Assembly: GCF_004348345.1 (NCBI RefSeq)
Contig: NZ_SMJZ01000021.1
Span: 1-57,884 of the forward strand
Source: Nonomuraea longispora
GTDB taxonomy: Bacteria; Actinomycetota; Actinomycetes; Streptosporangiales; Streptosporangiaceae
Length of the DNA: 57,884 nt
Direction: 5' to 3'
The translations under genes and the position numbers were made by a program. Positions 1 to 6,522 of the stretch are shown here, piece after piece (the stretch's first letter is position 1; each line of letters opens with the position of its first letter). Under the pieces are notes generated by a model. It was not told the DNA's origin and ran no database searches. It saw only the letters and a program-made list of their open reading frames with translations.

Positions 1-87
1 CCCTTCCGGCACCCCCAGCGCCACTGACATCTGCGGCAGCAACCCGGCGGGCAGCAATTCCGTCATCACCGCCGTGAACGCCGCGGC
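1..87 (-). pseudogene. MFS transporter, N-terminal fragment
   Basis: Read on the minus strand, this edge stretch gives a hydrophobic reading frame containing TELLPAGLLPQMS and ALGVPEG. This is the first membrane helix and following loop of DHA1-family major facilitator drug or sugar efflux permeases. The frame leaves the window to the left, so the rest of the permease is not visible. To the right, the expected upstream part of the gene and its promoter are missing: around positions 85-93 the sequence switches to the C-terminal part of a MerR regulator read on the other strand. I infer a deletion that removed the shared divergent promoter region. Translation could restart at an internal ATG (complement of 64-66). 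The short visible length limits certainty. Confidence 0.5.
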
Positions 88-318
88 CTGCTCGACTCGG
101 GGCTCACGACGGAGATCATCCGCCGCATCCTCCCGTTCCTCGACGGGCCCGGCAAGATCGACCTGCACCCGGAGTGCCTCACACCCGAGCTCGTCGGCCT
201 TCTGGAGGCCGAGGCGGACCGCATCCAGCAGCGCATCGACTGCCTGTCCCGCAACCGCGACGCCATCCACGCCTACCTGGCGGCCGTACGGGCGACGCGG
301 CGGACGGCGGCGTCATGA
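85..318 (+). pseudogene. MerR-family regulator, C-terminal fragment
   Basis: Frame 1 from about 85 to the TGA at 316-318 encodes LLDSGLTTEIIRRILPFLD, then ECLTPELVGLLEAEADRI and CLSRNRDAIHAYL. This is the dimerisation coiled coil typical of MerR-family regulators that sit beside MFS efflux genes. The N-terminal winged helix-turn-helix, about 50-60 residues, is absent, and the frame is closed by a stop at 25-27. Upstream codons belong to the antisense of an MFS gene. In intact loci the regulator and efflux gene diverge, so the order seen here fits a single deletion taking out both 5' ends. It is unlikely to make a DNA-binding protein. Confidence 0.65.
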
Positions 319-433
319 TCGCGCCCCAGCCCTCGCACCGCGTCGCCGGCGTGATCGCCCTCACCCCGCGCTGCTTGCCTGACCGCCGGCGGGGCAGGCT
401 GATGTGGTGCCGACCGAACAGGAGGTGACCGGC

Positions 434-1105
434 ATGGGTCGCGGAAAGCTCCTGCGCCACCACCACGAGCATTCCGGCACCATCGACCATCCACGCGCCT
501 ACGAGCTGCTCTCCCGGCTGGGCTACGCGGGGCGCCGGCGGCTGGTGTTCACGCAACTGGCCGCCCTGGCCGGCGCCGGACCCGGCGAGAGGGTGCTGGA
601 CGTGGGCTGCGGCACCGGCTACCTCACTCGCCGTCTGGCTCCGCTGGTCGCGCCGGGTGGCCGGGTCGTCGGCGTGGACCCGGCCCCGCGGATGATCGCC
701 TACGCCCGCCACCGCTCCCCCGCGAACTGCGTCTACCTGGTGGGCGAGGGGCAGGCGCTGGACGTGCCCGGCGGGCCGTTCGACGTGGTGGTCTCCAGCC
801 TCGCCGTGCACCACATCCCTCCCGGGGCGCGGGAGACCGCCGTGCGGGAGATGTTCCGCGTGCTGCGGCCGGGCGGCCGGCTGCTGATCGCGGAGCTCCG
901 CCCGCCGCGGCGGCCGCTGGTGCGCCGGCTCACCGGCCCGCTCACCAGGCCGGTGAGCGGGCCGGTGAGCGGGCCGGTGAGCGGGCCGGGTGAGGCGGGC
1001 GACCCGGGTGAGGCGGGCGCCCTGGTTCGGGCCGCCGGGTTCCGTGTGCAGGCCGAGGGCGACCTGTGGCCGCTGCTGTGCTACGTGCGGGCGGTCAAGC
1101 CGTAG
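434..1105 (+). CDS. Class I SAM-dependent methyltransferase (UbiE/MenG-like)
   Basis: The ATG at 434 follows a strong AGGAGG at 420-425, so I prefer it to the upstream GTG at 404. The protein of 223 residues has motif I (VLDVGCGTGYLT), a motif II acidic residue (VVGVDPAPRM), the FDVVVSSLAVHHI segment and the post-II LRPGGRLLIAEL strand. This is a Rossmann-fold small-molecule methyltransferase of the Methyltransf_11 type; the substrate cannot be read from sequence. Between the core and the last 25 residues lies a low-complexity linker of tandem VSGP units and then two GEAG units, encoded by 12-bp and 18-bp DNA repeats. The linker replaces the usual ordered C-terminal strand-helix region, so the fold there may be altered. 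No operon partner is evident. Confidence 0.85.
   Translation: MGRGKLLRHHHEHSGTIDHPRAYELLSRLGYAGRRRLVFTQLAALAGAGPGERVLDVGCGTGYLTRRLAPLVAPGGRVVGVDPAPRMIAYARHRSPANCVYLVGEGQALDVPGGPFDVVVSSLAVHHIPPGARETAVREMFRVLRPGGRLLIAELRPPRRPLVRRLTGPLTRPVSGPVSGPVSGPGEAGDPGEAGALVRAAGFRVQAEGDLWPLLCYVRAVKP
930..1026. repeat. 12-bp and 18-bp tandem repeats with 19-bp inverted repeat
   Basis: GGTGAGCGGGCC is repeated three times at 954-989, followed by two near-identical 18-bp units at 991-1026. The stretch 930-948 is the exact reverse complement of 954-972, separated by the 5-base loop AGGCC, so the transcript can form a perfect 19-bp hairpin inside the methyltransferase coding region. All unit lengths are multiples of three, so copy-number change keeps the frame. 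Confidence 0.9.
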
Positions 1106-1149
1106 GCCCGCGCTGGCGCCCCTGTTGATCAAAACAGGCGTGGCGCTTC

Positions 1150-1177
1150 TTGCTCCTACAAGATCGCTACGTATAGT
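1150..1177 (+). promoter_or_regulatory. Candidate sigma-70-type promoter for the His-rich protein
   Basis: TTGCTC at 1150-1155 and TATAGT at 1172-1177 are separated by 16 bases. They lie about 40 bases before the start codon of the small secreted protein, in one of the few A/T-rich stretches of the region. The match is by eye. Confidence 0.5.
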
Positions 1178-1215
1178 GATGGCCGATGTCACTTTCGTGA
1201 TTACAGGGGGAGATC

Positions 1216-1494
1216 ATGAGAAGTACCCTCATCGCCACCGGCGGTGCACTGGCCGCGGCGGCCGTGGTGTTCGGGGCCGGCGCGGCCGCTGCCGCCTCCG
1301 GCCACAACCCGCGCCACTGTGACCTCGCGGTGAACGAAGACTCGACCTACCACCACGTGACGGAGCACGGAAGGTTCGCCGGCACTCGCGACATCGACGC
1401 CTGCGTCCCCGGCCGCCACCACCATCACCACGACTGGCGCGGCAACCCGGACCGGGACGAGCGCAGCTGGGTCTTCGACTGGCTCAGGCGCTGA
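1216..1494 (+). CDS. Small secreted His-rich protein, unknown function
   Basis: The ATG at 1216 is preceded by GGGGGAG. The 92-residue product has a Sec signal peptide: basic MRS start, Ala-rich hydrophobic core to about residue 24, likely cleavage after an AAAA run. The mature part of about 65 residues is polar, contains two cysteines (NPRHCDL and DACVPG) that could form one disulfide, and has an HHHHH run followed by an acidic-basic-aromatic tail (ERSWVFDWLRR). The two Cys and clustered His suggest metal binding or a cell-wall-associated peptide, but I recognise no family. It has its own promoter and a strong terminator, so it is a monocistronic gene. Confidence 0.7.
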   Translation: MRSTLIATGGALAAAAVVFGAGAAAAASGHNPRHCDLAVNEDSTYHHVTEHGRFAGTRDIDACVPGRHHHHHDWRGNPDRDERSWVFDWLRR

Positions 1495-1509
1495 TCTCCC
1501 GCCTCCTGG

Positions 1510-1540
1510 TCCCGGCGCCCCGCCAGGCGGGGCGCCGGGA
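1510..1540 (+). terminator. Strong rho-independent-type hairpin
   Basis: The arm TCCCGGCGCCCCGC (1510-1523) is perfectly complementary to 1527-1540 with a 3-base loop. A short T-containing tract (CTTTT near 1546-1551) follows. It closes the His-rich protein gene 15 bases after its stop codon. Confidence 0.8.
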
Positions 1541-1593
1541 CCTCGGCTTTTCCGGTGCGTCGCCGAGTCGTTCGCGTTCGATAGCCTGACCGG

Positions 1594-2436
1594 GTGCGAC
1601 TTGGTGTGAACGTCCCCAATTTCGGCCCTGGCACCGACCCCGGCATCCTGCGGCGATGGGCGCAGACCGCGGAGGGGCTGGGCTATGACCTGCTCATGGT
1701 CTCCGACCACGTGGTGATCACCCCCGACGTGGCGCGGAAATATCCGGCCCCCTTCTACGAGCCATTCACCACGCTGGCGTGGCTCGCCGGATGCACCGGC
1801 CACATCGCCCTCGGCACGACCGTGCTGATCGTCCCCTACCGGCATCCGCTGCTCGTGGCCCGCATGGCGGCCAACCTCAACGACCTCAGCGGCGGGCGGT
1901 TGGTGCTGGGCGTCGGGGCCGGGTGGGCGCGGCAGGAGTTCGAGGCGCTCGGCGTGGCGCACGAGCGGCGCGGCCGGCTGACCGACGAGCATCTCGCGGC
2001 GATCCGCGCGGCCTGGGCCGACGAGCGCGACTACCGCGCCGGCGACATCCCGATCTGGGTCGGCGGCAACAGCGACGCGGCCCTGCGCAGGGCGGCCCGG
2101 TTCGGCGAGGCCTGGCACCCGCTCAGGAACACCATGTCCTACCTGCGCGAGACATGGCCCCGGCTGAAAGACCTCGCGGCCGAGCACGGGCGGCCCACTC
2201 CCGACCTGGCGCCCAGGATTCTGCTGCGGATCACCACCTCGCCCGTCACGGGCCCCGACCGGCTCGCGGGCGAGGGCACGATCGACCAGGTCGCCGACGA
2301 CCTCGAGCAACTGCGTCTGCTCGGCGCGGAAAGCGTCCTGCTCGACCCCTTCTCCGGCGACCCCGGCGAGACGCTCCACCCGGAGGCGGCCTGGGAGATG
2401 ATCGCGGCGGTGGCCGCCCGCAGGACCGCCCGCTGA
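1594..2436 (+). CDS. LLM-class F420-dependent oxidoreductase
   Basis: GTG start at 1594; no clear Shine-Dalgarno is present and a GATAGCCT-like -10 lies just upstream, so the message may be leaderless. The 280-residue protein has luciferase-like TIM-barrel landmarks: start RLGVNVPNFGPG, MVSDHVV near residue 36, ALGTTVLIVPYRHP, the GGRLVLGVGAGWARQEFEALG segment and IPIWVGGNS. This matches the actinobacterial F420-dependent subfamily. It would use reduced F420 or flavin to reduce or oxidise an unknown substrate in the cytoplasm. A TetR gene follows in the same direction after a palindromic site, which may regulate one or both genes. Confidence 0.85.
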   Translation: MRLGVNVPNFGPGTDPGILRRWAQTAEGLGYDLLMVSDHVVITPDVARKYPAPFYEPFTTLAWLAGCTGHIALGTTVLIVPYRHPLLVARMAANLNDLSGGRLVLGVGAGWARQEFEALGVAHERRGRLTDEHLAAIRAAWADERDYRAGDIPIWVGGNSDAALRRAARFGEAWHPLRNTMSYLRETWPRLKDLAAEHGRPTPDLAPRILLRITTSPVTGPDRLAGEGTIDQVADDLEQLRLLGAESVLLDPFSGDPGETLHPEAAWEMIAAVAARRTAR

Positions 2437-2440
2437 TAGC

Positions 2441-2455
2441 GTTTATGGCGTAAAG
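2441..2455. promoter_or_regulatory. Palindromic operator-like site before the TetR gene
   Basis: GTTTATGGCGTAAAG contains TTTA/TAAA arms around a GGC centre and sits immediately after the LLM stop codon and before the TetR gene. TetR regulators commonly bind A/T-armed palindromes next to their own gene, so autoregulation is plausible. Binding is inferred, not shown. Confidence 0.45.
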
Positions 2456-2521
2456 AGTTCTTTCCGCGTGGGGAGTTCCGCGTTGGTCGTCTTCGCCGGG
2501 CAGGGTGACGCGCGCCGTTCG

Positions 2522-3262
2522 ATGGCACTGCTGTGGCGCACGGGAGAGCCGGGCGAGGTGCGGCCCGGCCCCAAGCCTGGGCTGAGCGTCGACACGATCG
2601 TCGACGCCGCCATCGCCGTGGCCGACAGCGAGGGCATGGCGGCGCTGTCCATGCGCAGGGTGGGTGAGCGGCTCGGCCGCACCGGGATGGCCCTCTACAC
2701 GTATGTGCCGAGCAAGAGCGAACTGGTCGACCTGATGTACGACCGGGTGCTGGCGGAGCTGCCCGCCGAGCACGACCTGGGCGGCGGGTGGCGGCCGGCG
2801 GTCACGTCGTGGGCCGAGCATGTGCTGGCGTTCTACCTGCGGCATCCGTGGGTGCTGCAGGTGTCTCAGGCGCGGCCGGTGCTGGGGCCGAACGAGTTCG
2901 CGATGCTGGACGGCCTGGTCCGGATCCTGCGCGAGACCGGCCTCGGGCCGCGGCGGTTGCGGGGCGTCGTGGCGCTGCTGTCCGACTTCGTACGAGGTGC
3001 GGCGCGCACGGTCTCCGAGTCGCGGTTGGCGCCGTCGGCGACCGGGGTGTCCGACGAGGAGTGGTGGCGGGCGCGTTCGTCGCTGCTCGAGGAGGTGGCG
3101 CCCGGTTTCGCCGCCAGCTACCCCATGGTGACGTGGGTGGAGTCGGAGGACAACGAGCCCGCGACGGACGAGCCCTACCTGGAGCACCGGGTCGGCGAGA
3201 CGTTCGCCGTCGGCCTGGCCGTGCTCCTCGACGGCATCGAGGCGGCCGTGAAGTCCGGCTGA
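2522..3262 (+). CDS. TetR/AcrR-family transcriptional regulator
   Basis: I chose the ATG at 2522 (246 residues); a GTG at 2468 would add 18 residues of non-conserved sequence. After a basic GPKPGLS lead-in, the N-terminal helix-turn-helix is clear: VDAAIAVADSEGMAALSMRR, VGERLGRTGMALYTYV and PSKSELVDLMYDRV. The remaining ~170 residues form an all-helical ligand-binding and dimer domain of the TetR_C_1 type, the class often controlling efflux or modifying enzymes. The ligand is unknown. The palindrome 70-80 bases upstream and the LLM oxidoreductase before it are the likely regulatory targets. The gene ends 3 bases before the convergent DUF4180 gene. Confidence 0.85.
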   Translation: MALLWRTGEPGEVRPGPKPGLSVDTIVDAAIAVADSEGMAALSMRRVGERLGRTGMALYTYVPSKSELVDLMYDRVLAELPAEHDLGGGWRPAVTSWAEHVLAFYLRHPWVLQVSQARPVLGPNEFAMLDGLVRILRETGLGPRRLRGVVALLSDFVRGAARTVSESRLAPSATGVSDEEWWRARSSLLEEVAPGFAASYPMVTWVESEDNEPATDEPYLEHRVGETFAVGLAVLLDGIEAAVKSG

Positions 3263-3265
3263 CCG

Positions 3266-3628
3266 TCAGCGCGGTGCGGCGGGGTCATCGCGGCCGGAGC
3301 GCCGCTCGGACAGCTCGTCGAGGTCGCGTACGAACCAGAGGTGCTCGCCCCGGTTCGACTCGGTCACCCAGGCCTCCAGCGCCGAGCCGGGCGTGACGTG
3401 CCGGGAGATGTCGCCGACCACCGCGAGGCCGATCCGGTAGTTGACGAACTTCTGCGCGAACTCGCCCGCGACCCCGCTGCGGAGGACGAAGAAGTCGTCG
3501 TGCAGGCGTTCCACGGGGACGGCGACCCAGGTGGCGCGGCGCCCCCAGGCCTCGCCGATCAGGTCGATGGCGTCGCGGGCCTCGCGCAGGGGCTCGCCGT
3601 CCGGGTCGCAGACGTAAAGGTCGGGCAT
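3266..3628 (-). CDS. DUF4180 domain-containing protein
   Basis: The ATG (complement of 3626-3628) is preceded by GGAGGAAG. The 120-residue cytosolic protein starts MPDLYVCDPDGEPL and carries conserved stretches of the DUF4180 family: DAIDLIGEAWG near residue 20, ERLHDDFFVLRSGVAGEFAQK in the middle and SNRGEHLWFVRD near the C-terminus. No catalytic motif is known for the family. It lies 31 bases downstream of the small HTH gene on the same strand, so the two are probably cotranscribed, suggesting a minor regulatory or stress module. Confidence 0.75.
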   Translation of the reverse strand: MPDLYVCDPDGEPLREARDAIDLIGEAWGRRATWVAVPVERLHDDFFVLRSGVAGEFAQKFVNYRIGLAVVGDISRHVTPGSALEAWVTESNRGEHLWFVRDLDELSERRSGRDDPAAPR

Positions 3629-3659
3629 GGTGGTCTTCCTCCAGTTGGGGCCGGCACGG

Positions 3660-4055
3660 TCAGTCGCGCACGAGGGCGTCGACGATCCGCAGCACCTGGG
3701 CGGTCTCCTCGAGCCGGCCCAGGATGATGATCTTCAGGTGGGAGCGTTCCTCGTCGTGGACGAACTCCGCGCGCAGCCCGCGCGGCCCGCCGGACAGGGC
3801 CCCCAGGACCATCGTGCTGACGCGGTCCATGTCGCTCCTGGCGATGCCGTCGATCTGCACGATGCTCGACACCTCGGCGCGCCGGGCGGGGGCCGCGACC
3901 GGCAGGCCGGTGAACGCCTCCAGATCCTCTTTGGCGATGCGATAGCGCTTGCCGACCCGCACGGCGGGCAGCCGTCCGTCACGCACGTAGTTACGCACGG
4001 TCTTGACGTGCAGCCCCAGCCGGGTCGCCACCTGCTCCACGGTGAAATGCTCCAT
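3660..4055 (-). CDS. Helix-turn-helix (MerR/excisionase-type) DNA-binding protein
   Basis: Starting at the ATG complementary to 4053-4055, the 131-residue protein opens with FTVEQVATRLGLHVKTVRNYV and VRVGKRYRIAKEDLEAF, the classic DNA-binding 'helix-turn-helix domain 17' seen in excisionases and small MerR-like repressors. The C-terminal half (residues ~65-131) is an unrelated alpha/beta domain containing SSIVQIDGIARSDMDRVSTMV and LKIIILGRLEETAQV. There is no phage or integrase gene nearby, so I read it as a chromosomal regulator rather than an excisionase. A dyad-rich region sits directly upstream. DUF4180 follows in the probable operon. Confidence 0.8.
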   Translation of the reverse strand: MEHFTVEQVATRLGLHVKTVRNYVRDGRLPAVRVGKRYRIAKEDLEAFTGLPVAAPARRAEVSSIVQIDGIARSDMDRVSTMVLGALSGGPRGLRAEFVHDEERSHLKIIILGRLEETAQVLRIVDALVRD

Positions 4056-4057
4056 AA

Positions 4058-4088
4058 CACTCCCTATTATGGAGTAGGTCAGGGAGTG
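4058..4088. promoter_or_regulatory. Nested inverted repeats upstream of the HTH gene
   Basis: CACTCCCT (4058-4065) is the reverse complement of AGGGAGTG (4081-4088). Nested within it, ACTCC (4059-4063) pairs with GGAGT (4071-4075) around a TATTAT core. The site ends 2 bases from the start codon of the HTH gene, so a bound dimer would block transcription or translation start. Autoregulation is an inference. Confidence 0.5.
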
Positions 4089-4109
4089 ATAGGGACATTC
4101 AGTGGGCTC

Positions 4110-4210
4110 AAGGTGGCGCAGAGCCGGAACGGCGGCGGCAGGTCGAGGGCCGCCGCCTCGGCCTCGTGGTAGCCGGCGCCCACACCGAGCCAGGCCCGGC
4201 CGCCGGTGGC
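4110..4210 (-). pseudogene. LLM-class oxidoreductase fragment
   Basis: On the minus strand about 30 codons read GGRAWLGVGAGYHEAEAAAL, the hallmark loop of luciferase-like F420-dependent oxidoreductases. The frame has a stop just upstream of this peptide and runs out of similarity downstream near 4115. Neither the barrel start nor end is present. The 4090-4279 interval therefore holds a decayed piece rather than a functional gene. It is not a copy of the intact LLM gene at 1594: the corresponding loop there reads GGRLVLGVGAGWARQEFEAL. Confidence 0.55.
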
Positions 4211-4279
4211 GCTCGGTCAGCGCGGCCACGAACCCGCAGCTCTCCGGCCGCGGTACGCGCGCCACGCGCCGTACGCGGG

Positions 4280-5623
4280 TCAGGGGCGGGAGAAGACCGT
4301 GTCCAGTTCCGGGATGCGGGCCCGGTAGCCGGCGAGCAGGTCGCGGGCCACCGTCACCGAGTCGACCAGCGGGTGCAGCGCGAACGCCGCCGCCGCCAGC
4401 CGCGGCGACCCCGTCAGGGCCGCCTCGATGGCCGTCTGCTCCACCGCCTTGACCTGCTGCACCAGTCCGAGGAAGCGGCCCGGGAGCGGACTGGTGGCCA
4501 GGGGCCGCACTCCCCCGCCGCCCACCGCGCACGGTATCTCCACGACCGCCTCCGCGGGCAGCCCGGCGACCGCGCCGCCGTTGCGCACGTTGAGGATCAT
4601 GGTGGACGGTTCCCCGCGCGCGAGGGCGGCCATGAGAGCGAGGGCGATGCCTTCGTACCCGCCCGCCTCCAGATCGGCGGCGTCGCGTTCGCCGGCGGCG
4701 GTCACGCCGCGGGCCTCGGCCATGTACGACTCGTCGCGTTCCCTGCGCGCCCTCTCCCATGAGTCCAGGGCGTCCGCGGGCCGCGCGCGTACGGCCGCGT
4801 AGAAGTCGTCCTGCTGGCGCAGCAAGGTCTCGCCGCGGGTGCGGCCGGAGACGGCGGCGACCGACTCCCGGGTGAAGTAGTAGTAGTACAGGTATTCGTT
4901 GGGGATCGCGCCGAGCGCGCGCACCCAGTCGGCGCCGAGGACGCGGGCCTCTTCCACCTGCCGCAGTGCGGCGTCGTCGGCGAGGAGGCGGGGCAGCGCG
5001 TCCTCGCCCTGGTGGGTGAGCCCGCACAACCAGCCGAGGTGGTTGAGCCCGACATATCCGGGCGAGACGCGGGCCGGGTCGAGCCCGAGCGCGGCGGCGG
5101 CCCGGCGTACCAGCCCGATGGGCGAGTCGCAGATGCCGATGACGCGGTCGCCGAGCACCTGGCGCATGGCCTCGGTGATCATGCCGGCGGGGTTGGTGAA
5201 GTTGATGACCCAGGCTTCGGGGGCGAGGGCGGCCACCTGTTCGGCCACCCGCACCGCGACCGGGACGGTGCGCAGGCCGTAGGCGATGCCGCCGGGGCCG
5301 GTCGTCTCCTGCCCGAGCACTCCCAGCTCCAGCGCCACGCGTTCGTCGGCGACGCGGCCCGCCAGCCCGCCGACGCGGATGGCGGAGAAGACGAAGTCCG
5401 CGTCGCGCAGCGCGGTGTCGAGGTCGGTGGTGACCCGCACCCGGGGCGGGTCGTCGTGCCGGGCGGCCATGGAGCGCAGCACGTGCCGCACGGCCTCCAG
5501 CCGCTCGGCGGACACGTCGTGGAGCACAATCTCCTCCACGCGCGGCTTGGCGGTGTCGCGCAGCAGCGCGCCGTAGACGAGCGGGACCCTGAAGCCTCCG
5601 CCGCCGAGGACGGCCAGTCTCAT
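4280..5623 (-). CDS. GH4 family 6-phospho-beta-glucosidase
   Basis: A 447-residue protein of normal length for glycoside hydrolase family 4, enzymes that cleave phosphorylated disaccharides by an NAD+- and metal-dependent oxidation-elimination mechanism in the cytosol. Visible landmarks are an N-terminal Rossmann start (LAVLGGGGFRVP), FSAIRVGG near residue 80, GQETTGPGG near 104, NFTNPAG at 141-147, the metal-binding Cys in GICDSP (Cys165) and His in GLNHLGW (His195). The 6-phospho-beta-glucosidase assignment within GH4 rests on overall pattern; other GH4 specificities are possible. It lies 9 bases downstream of the DeoR gene, so the two form an operon divergent from the PfkB-ABC operon. Product sugars would feed glycolysis. 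Confidence 0.85.
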   Translation of the reverse strand: MRLAVLGGGGFRVPLVYGALLRDTAKPRVEEIVLHDVSAERLEAVRHVLRSMAARHDDPPRVRVTTDLDTALRDADFVFSAIRVGGLAGRVADERVALELGVLGQETTGPGGIAYGLRTVPVAVRVAEQVAALAPEAWVINFTNPAGMITEAMRQVLGDRVIGICDSPIGLVRRAAAALGLDPARVSPGYVGLNHLGWLCGLTHQGEDALPRLLADDAALRQVEEARVLGADWVRALGAIPNEYLYYYYFTRESVAAVSGRTRGETLLRQQDDFYAAVRARPADALDSWERARRERDESYMAEARGVTAAGERDAADLEAGGYEGIALALMAALARGEPSTMILNVRNGGAVAGLPAEAVVEIPCAVGGGGVRPLATSPLPGRFLGLVQQVKAVEQTAIEAALTGSPRLAAAAFALHPLVDSVTVARDLLAGYRARIPELDTVFSRP

Positions 5624-5632
5624 CCGAACCCC

Positions 5633-6391
5633 TTACGTGAGAAGCACCTGGGCGCCCGCCGCGGCGCAGGCGTCCAGTGTCGTCCTGTCGGCGCCCTCGT
5701 TCGTGACGATCACGTCGATGTCCTCGGGCCCGCACACCCGCAGGGCGCCGGTGCCGGGGAACTTGTGCCGGTCGACGAGCAGCACCACCTGCTCGGCCGC
5801 CGCGATCATGGCGCGCTTCAGCGGCACCTCGGCGAGCGTGGTGTCGACGAGCTGCCCGTCGGGCCGCACGCCGCTGGCCCCGAGGAACACCCGGTCGGCG
5901 ACGACCTGGCTCAGCGCGGCCTCGGTGAGCACGCCGACCAGCGAGTGGTACGTCCTGCGCACCATACCGCCGAGCAGCAGCAGCTCGACCGCGGTGTCGG
6001 AGCGGAGCGCGTCGAGCACGGCCAGGCTGGAGGTGACCACCGTGACGCGCCGGCCGCGCAGCCGGCGGGCCAGCCGCATCGTGGTGGTCCCGATGTCGAG
6101 CAGCAGCACCTCGCCGTCGGCGACGAGCTGCGCGCCCCGGGCGGCCACCGCCTCCTTGTCCTGCTCGTCGACCGCGGCCACCTCGGCGAAGGGACGGTCG
6201 TCGTCGGCGTCGGCGCTGGCCAGGGCTCCGCCGCGGACCCGTCTGAGCGTGCCGTCGCGGTCGAGCACCTCGAGGTCCCTGCGGATGGTGGACGGGCTCA
6301 CGCCGAGCTGGCTGGCGAGATCGCGGACGCTGGTCGCGCCGGAGAGCCGGACCCTTCGCATGATCTCGGCATGCCGGAGGCGCTGAAGCAC
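5633..6391 (-). CDS. DeoR/GlpR-family sugar-responsive repressor
   Basis: GTG start at the complement of 6389-6391. The 252-residue protein has the DeoR winged helix at residues ~5-60 (RHAEIMRRVRLSGATSVRDL, GVSPSTIRRDLEVLDRDG, RRVRGGA) and the DeoRC sensor domain with LLDIGTTTMRLARRL, VVTSSLAVLDAL, LLLGGMVRRTYHSLVG, VFLGASGV and LLVDRHKF. The effector is normally a sugar phosphate. The position between GH4 and PfkB, with repeated CGAGCA elements in the 131-base divergent promoter region, makes it the local repressor of both transcription units. Confidence 0.88.
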   Translation of the reverse strand: MLQRLRHAEIMRRVRLSGATSVRDLASQLGVSPSTIRRDLEVLDRDGTLRRVRGGALASADADDDRPFAEVAAVDEQDKEAVAARGAQLVADGEVLLLDIGTTTMRLARRLRGRRVTVVTSSLAVLDALRSDTAVELLLLGGMVRRTYHSLVGVLTEAALSQVVADRVFLGASGVRPDGQLVDTTLAEVPLKRAMIAAAEQVVLLVDRHKFPGTGALRVCGPEDIDVIVTNEGADRTTLDACAAAGAQVLLT

Positions 6392-6410
6392 GGCGCGAGT
6401 GTATCAGTCA

Positions 6411-6476
6411 AAATCGAGCAGGAGTGAGCATGTTCGAGCAAAACCAATGGCAAAGCACTTGAAGTAGCCGAGCAAA
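6411..6476. promoter_or_regulatory. Three direct repeats, probable DeoR operator
   Basis: The heptamer TCGAGCA occurs at 6414-6420 and 6434-6440 and as CCGAGCA at 6468-6474. Copies are spaced 20 and 34 bases apart and flanked by A-rich tracts. An extra GAGCA occurs at 6426-6430. Direct-repeat operators in divergent promoters are usual for DeoR regulators, and this is the only A/T-rich stretch between the DeoR and PfkB genes. Confidence 0.6.
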
Positions 6477-6522
6477 CGTGCAAGATTTCCCACAATCGGA
6501 GTGTCGAGGAGGCCCCATCCCC

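Noticed and set aside
1423..1437. Five-His run in the small secreted protein as a cloning tag
   Set aside because: It is internal, followed by natural sequence and surrounded by native regulatory elements, so it is a genuine His-rich protein.
3345..3365. GGTTCGACTC resembling a tRNA T-loop
   Set aside because: It lies inside the DUF4180 coding region with no cloverleaf or acceptor stem around it.
3660..4055. Excisionase of an integrated element
   Set aside because: No integrase, attachment-site repeat or phage gene was found, and the protein has a separate C-terminal domain.
3660..5735. Continuous 691-codon minus frame across the HTH and GH4 genes
   Set aside because: Only the last ~131 codons have protein character; the rest is an out-of-frame shadow of the GH4 gene.
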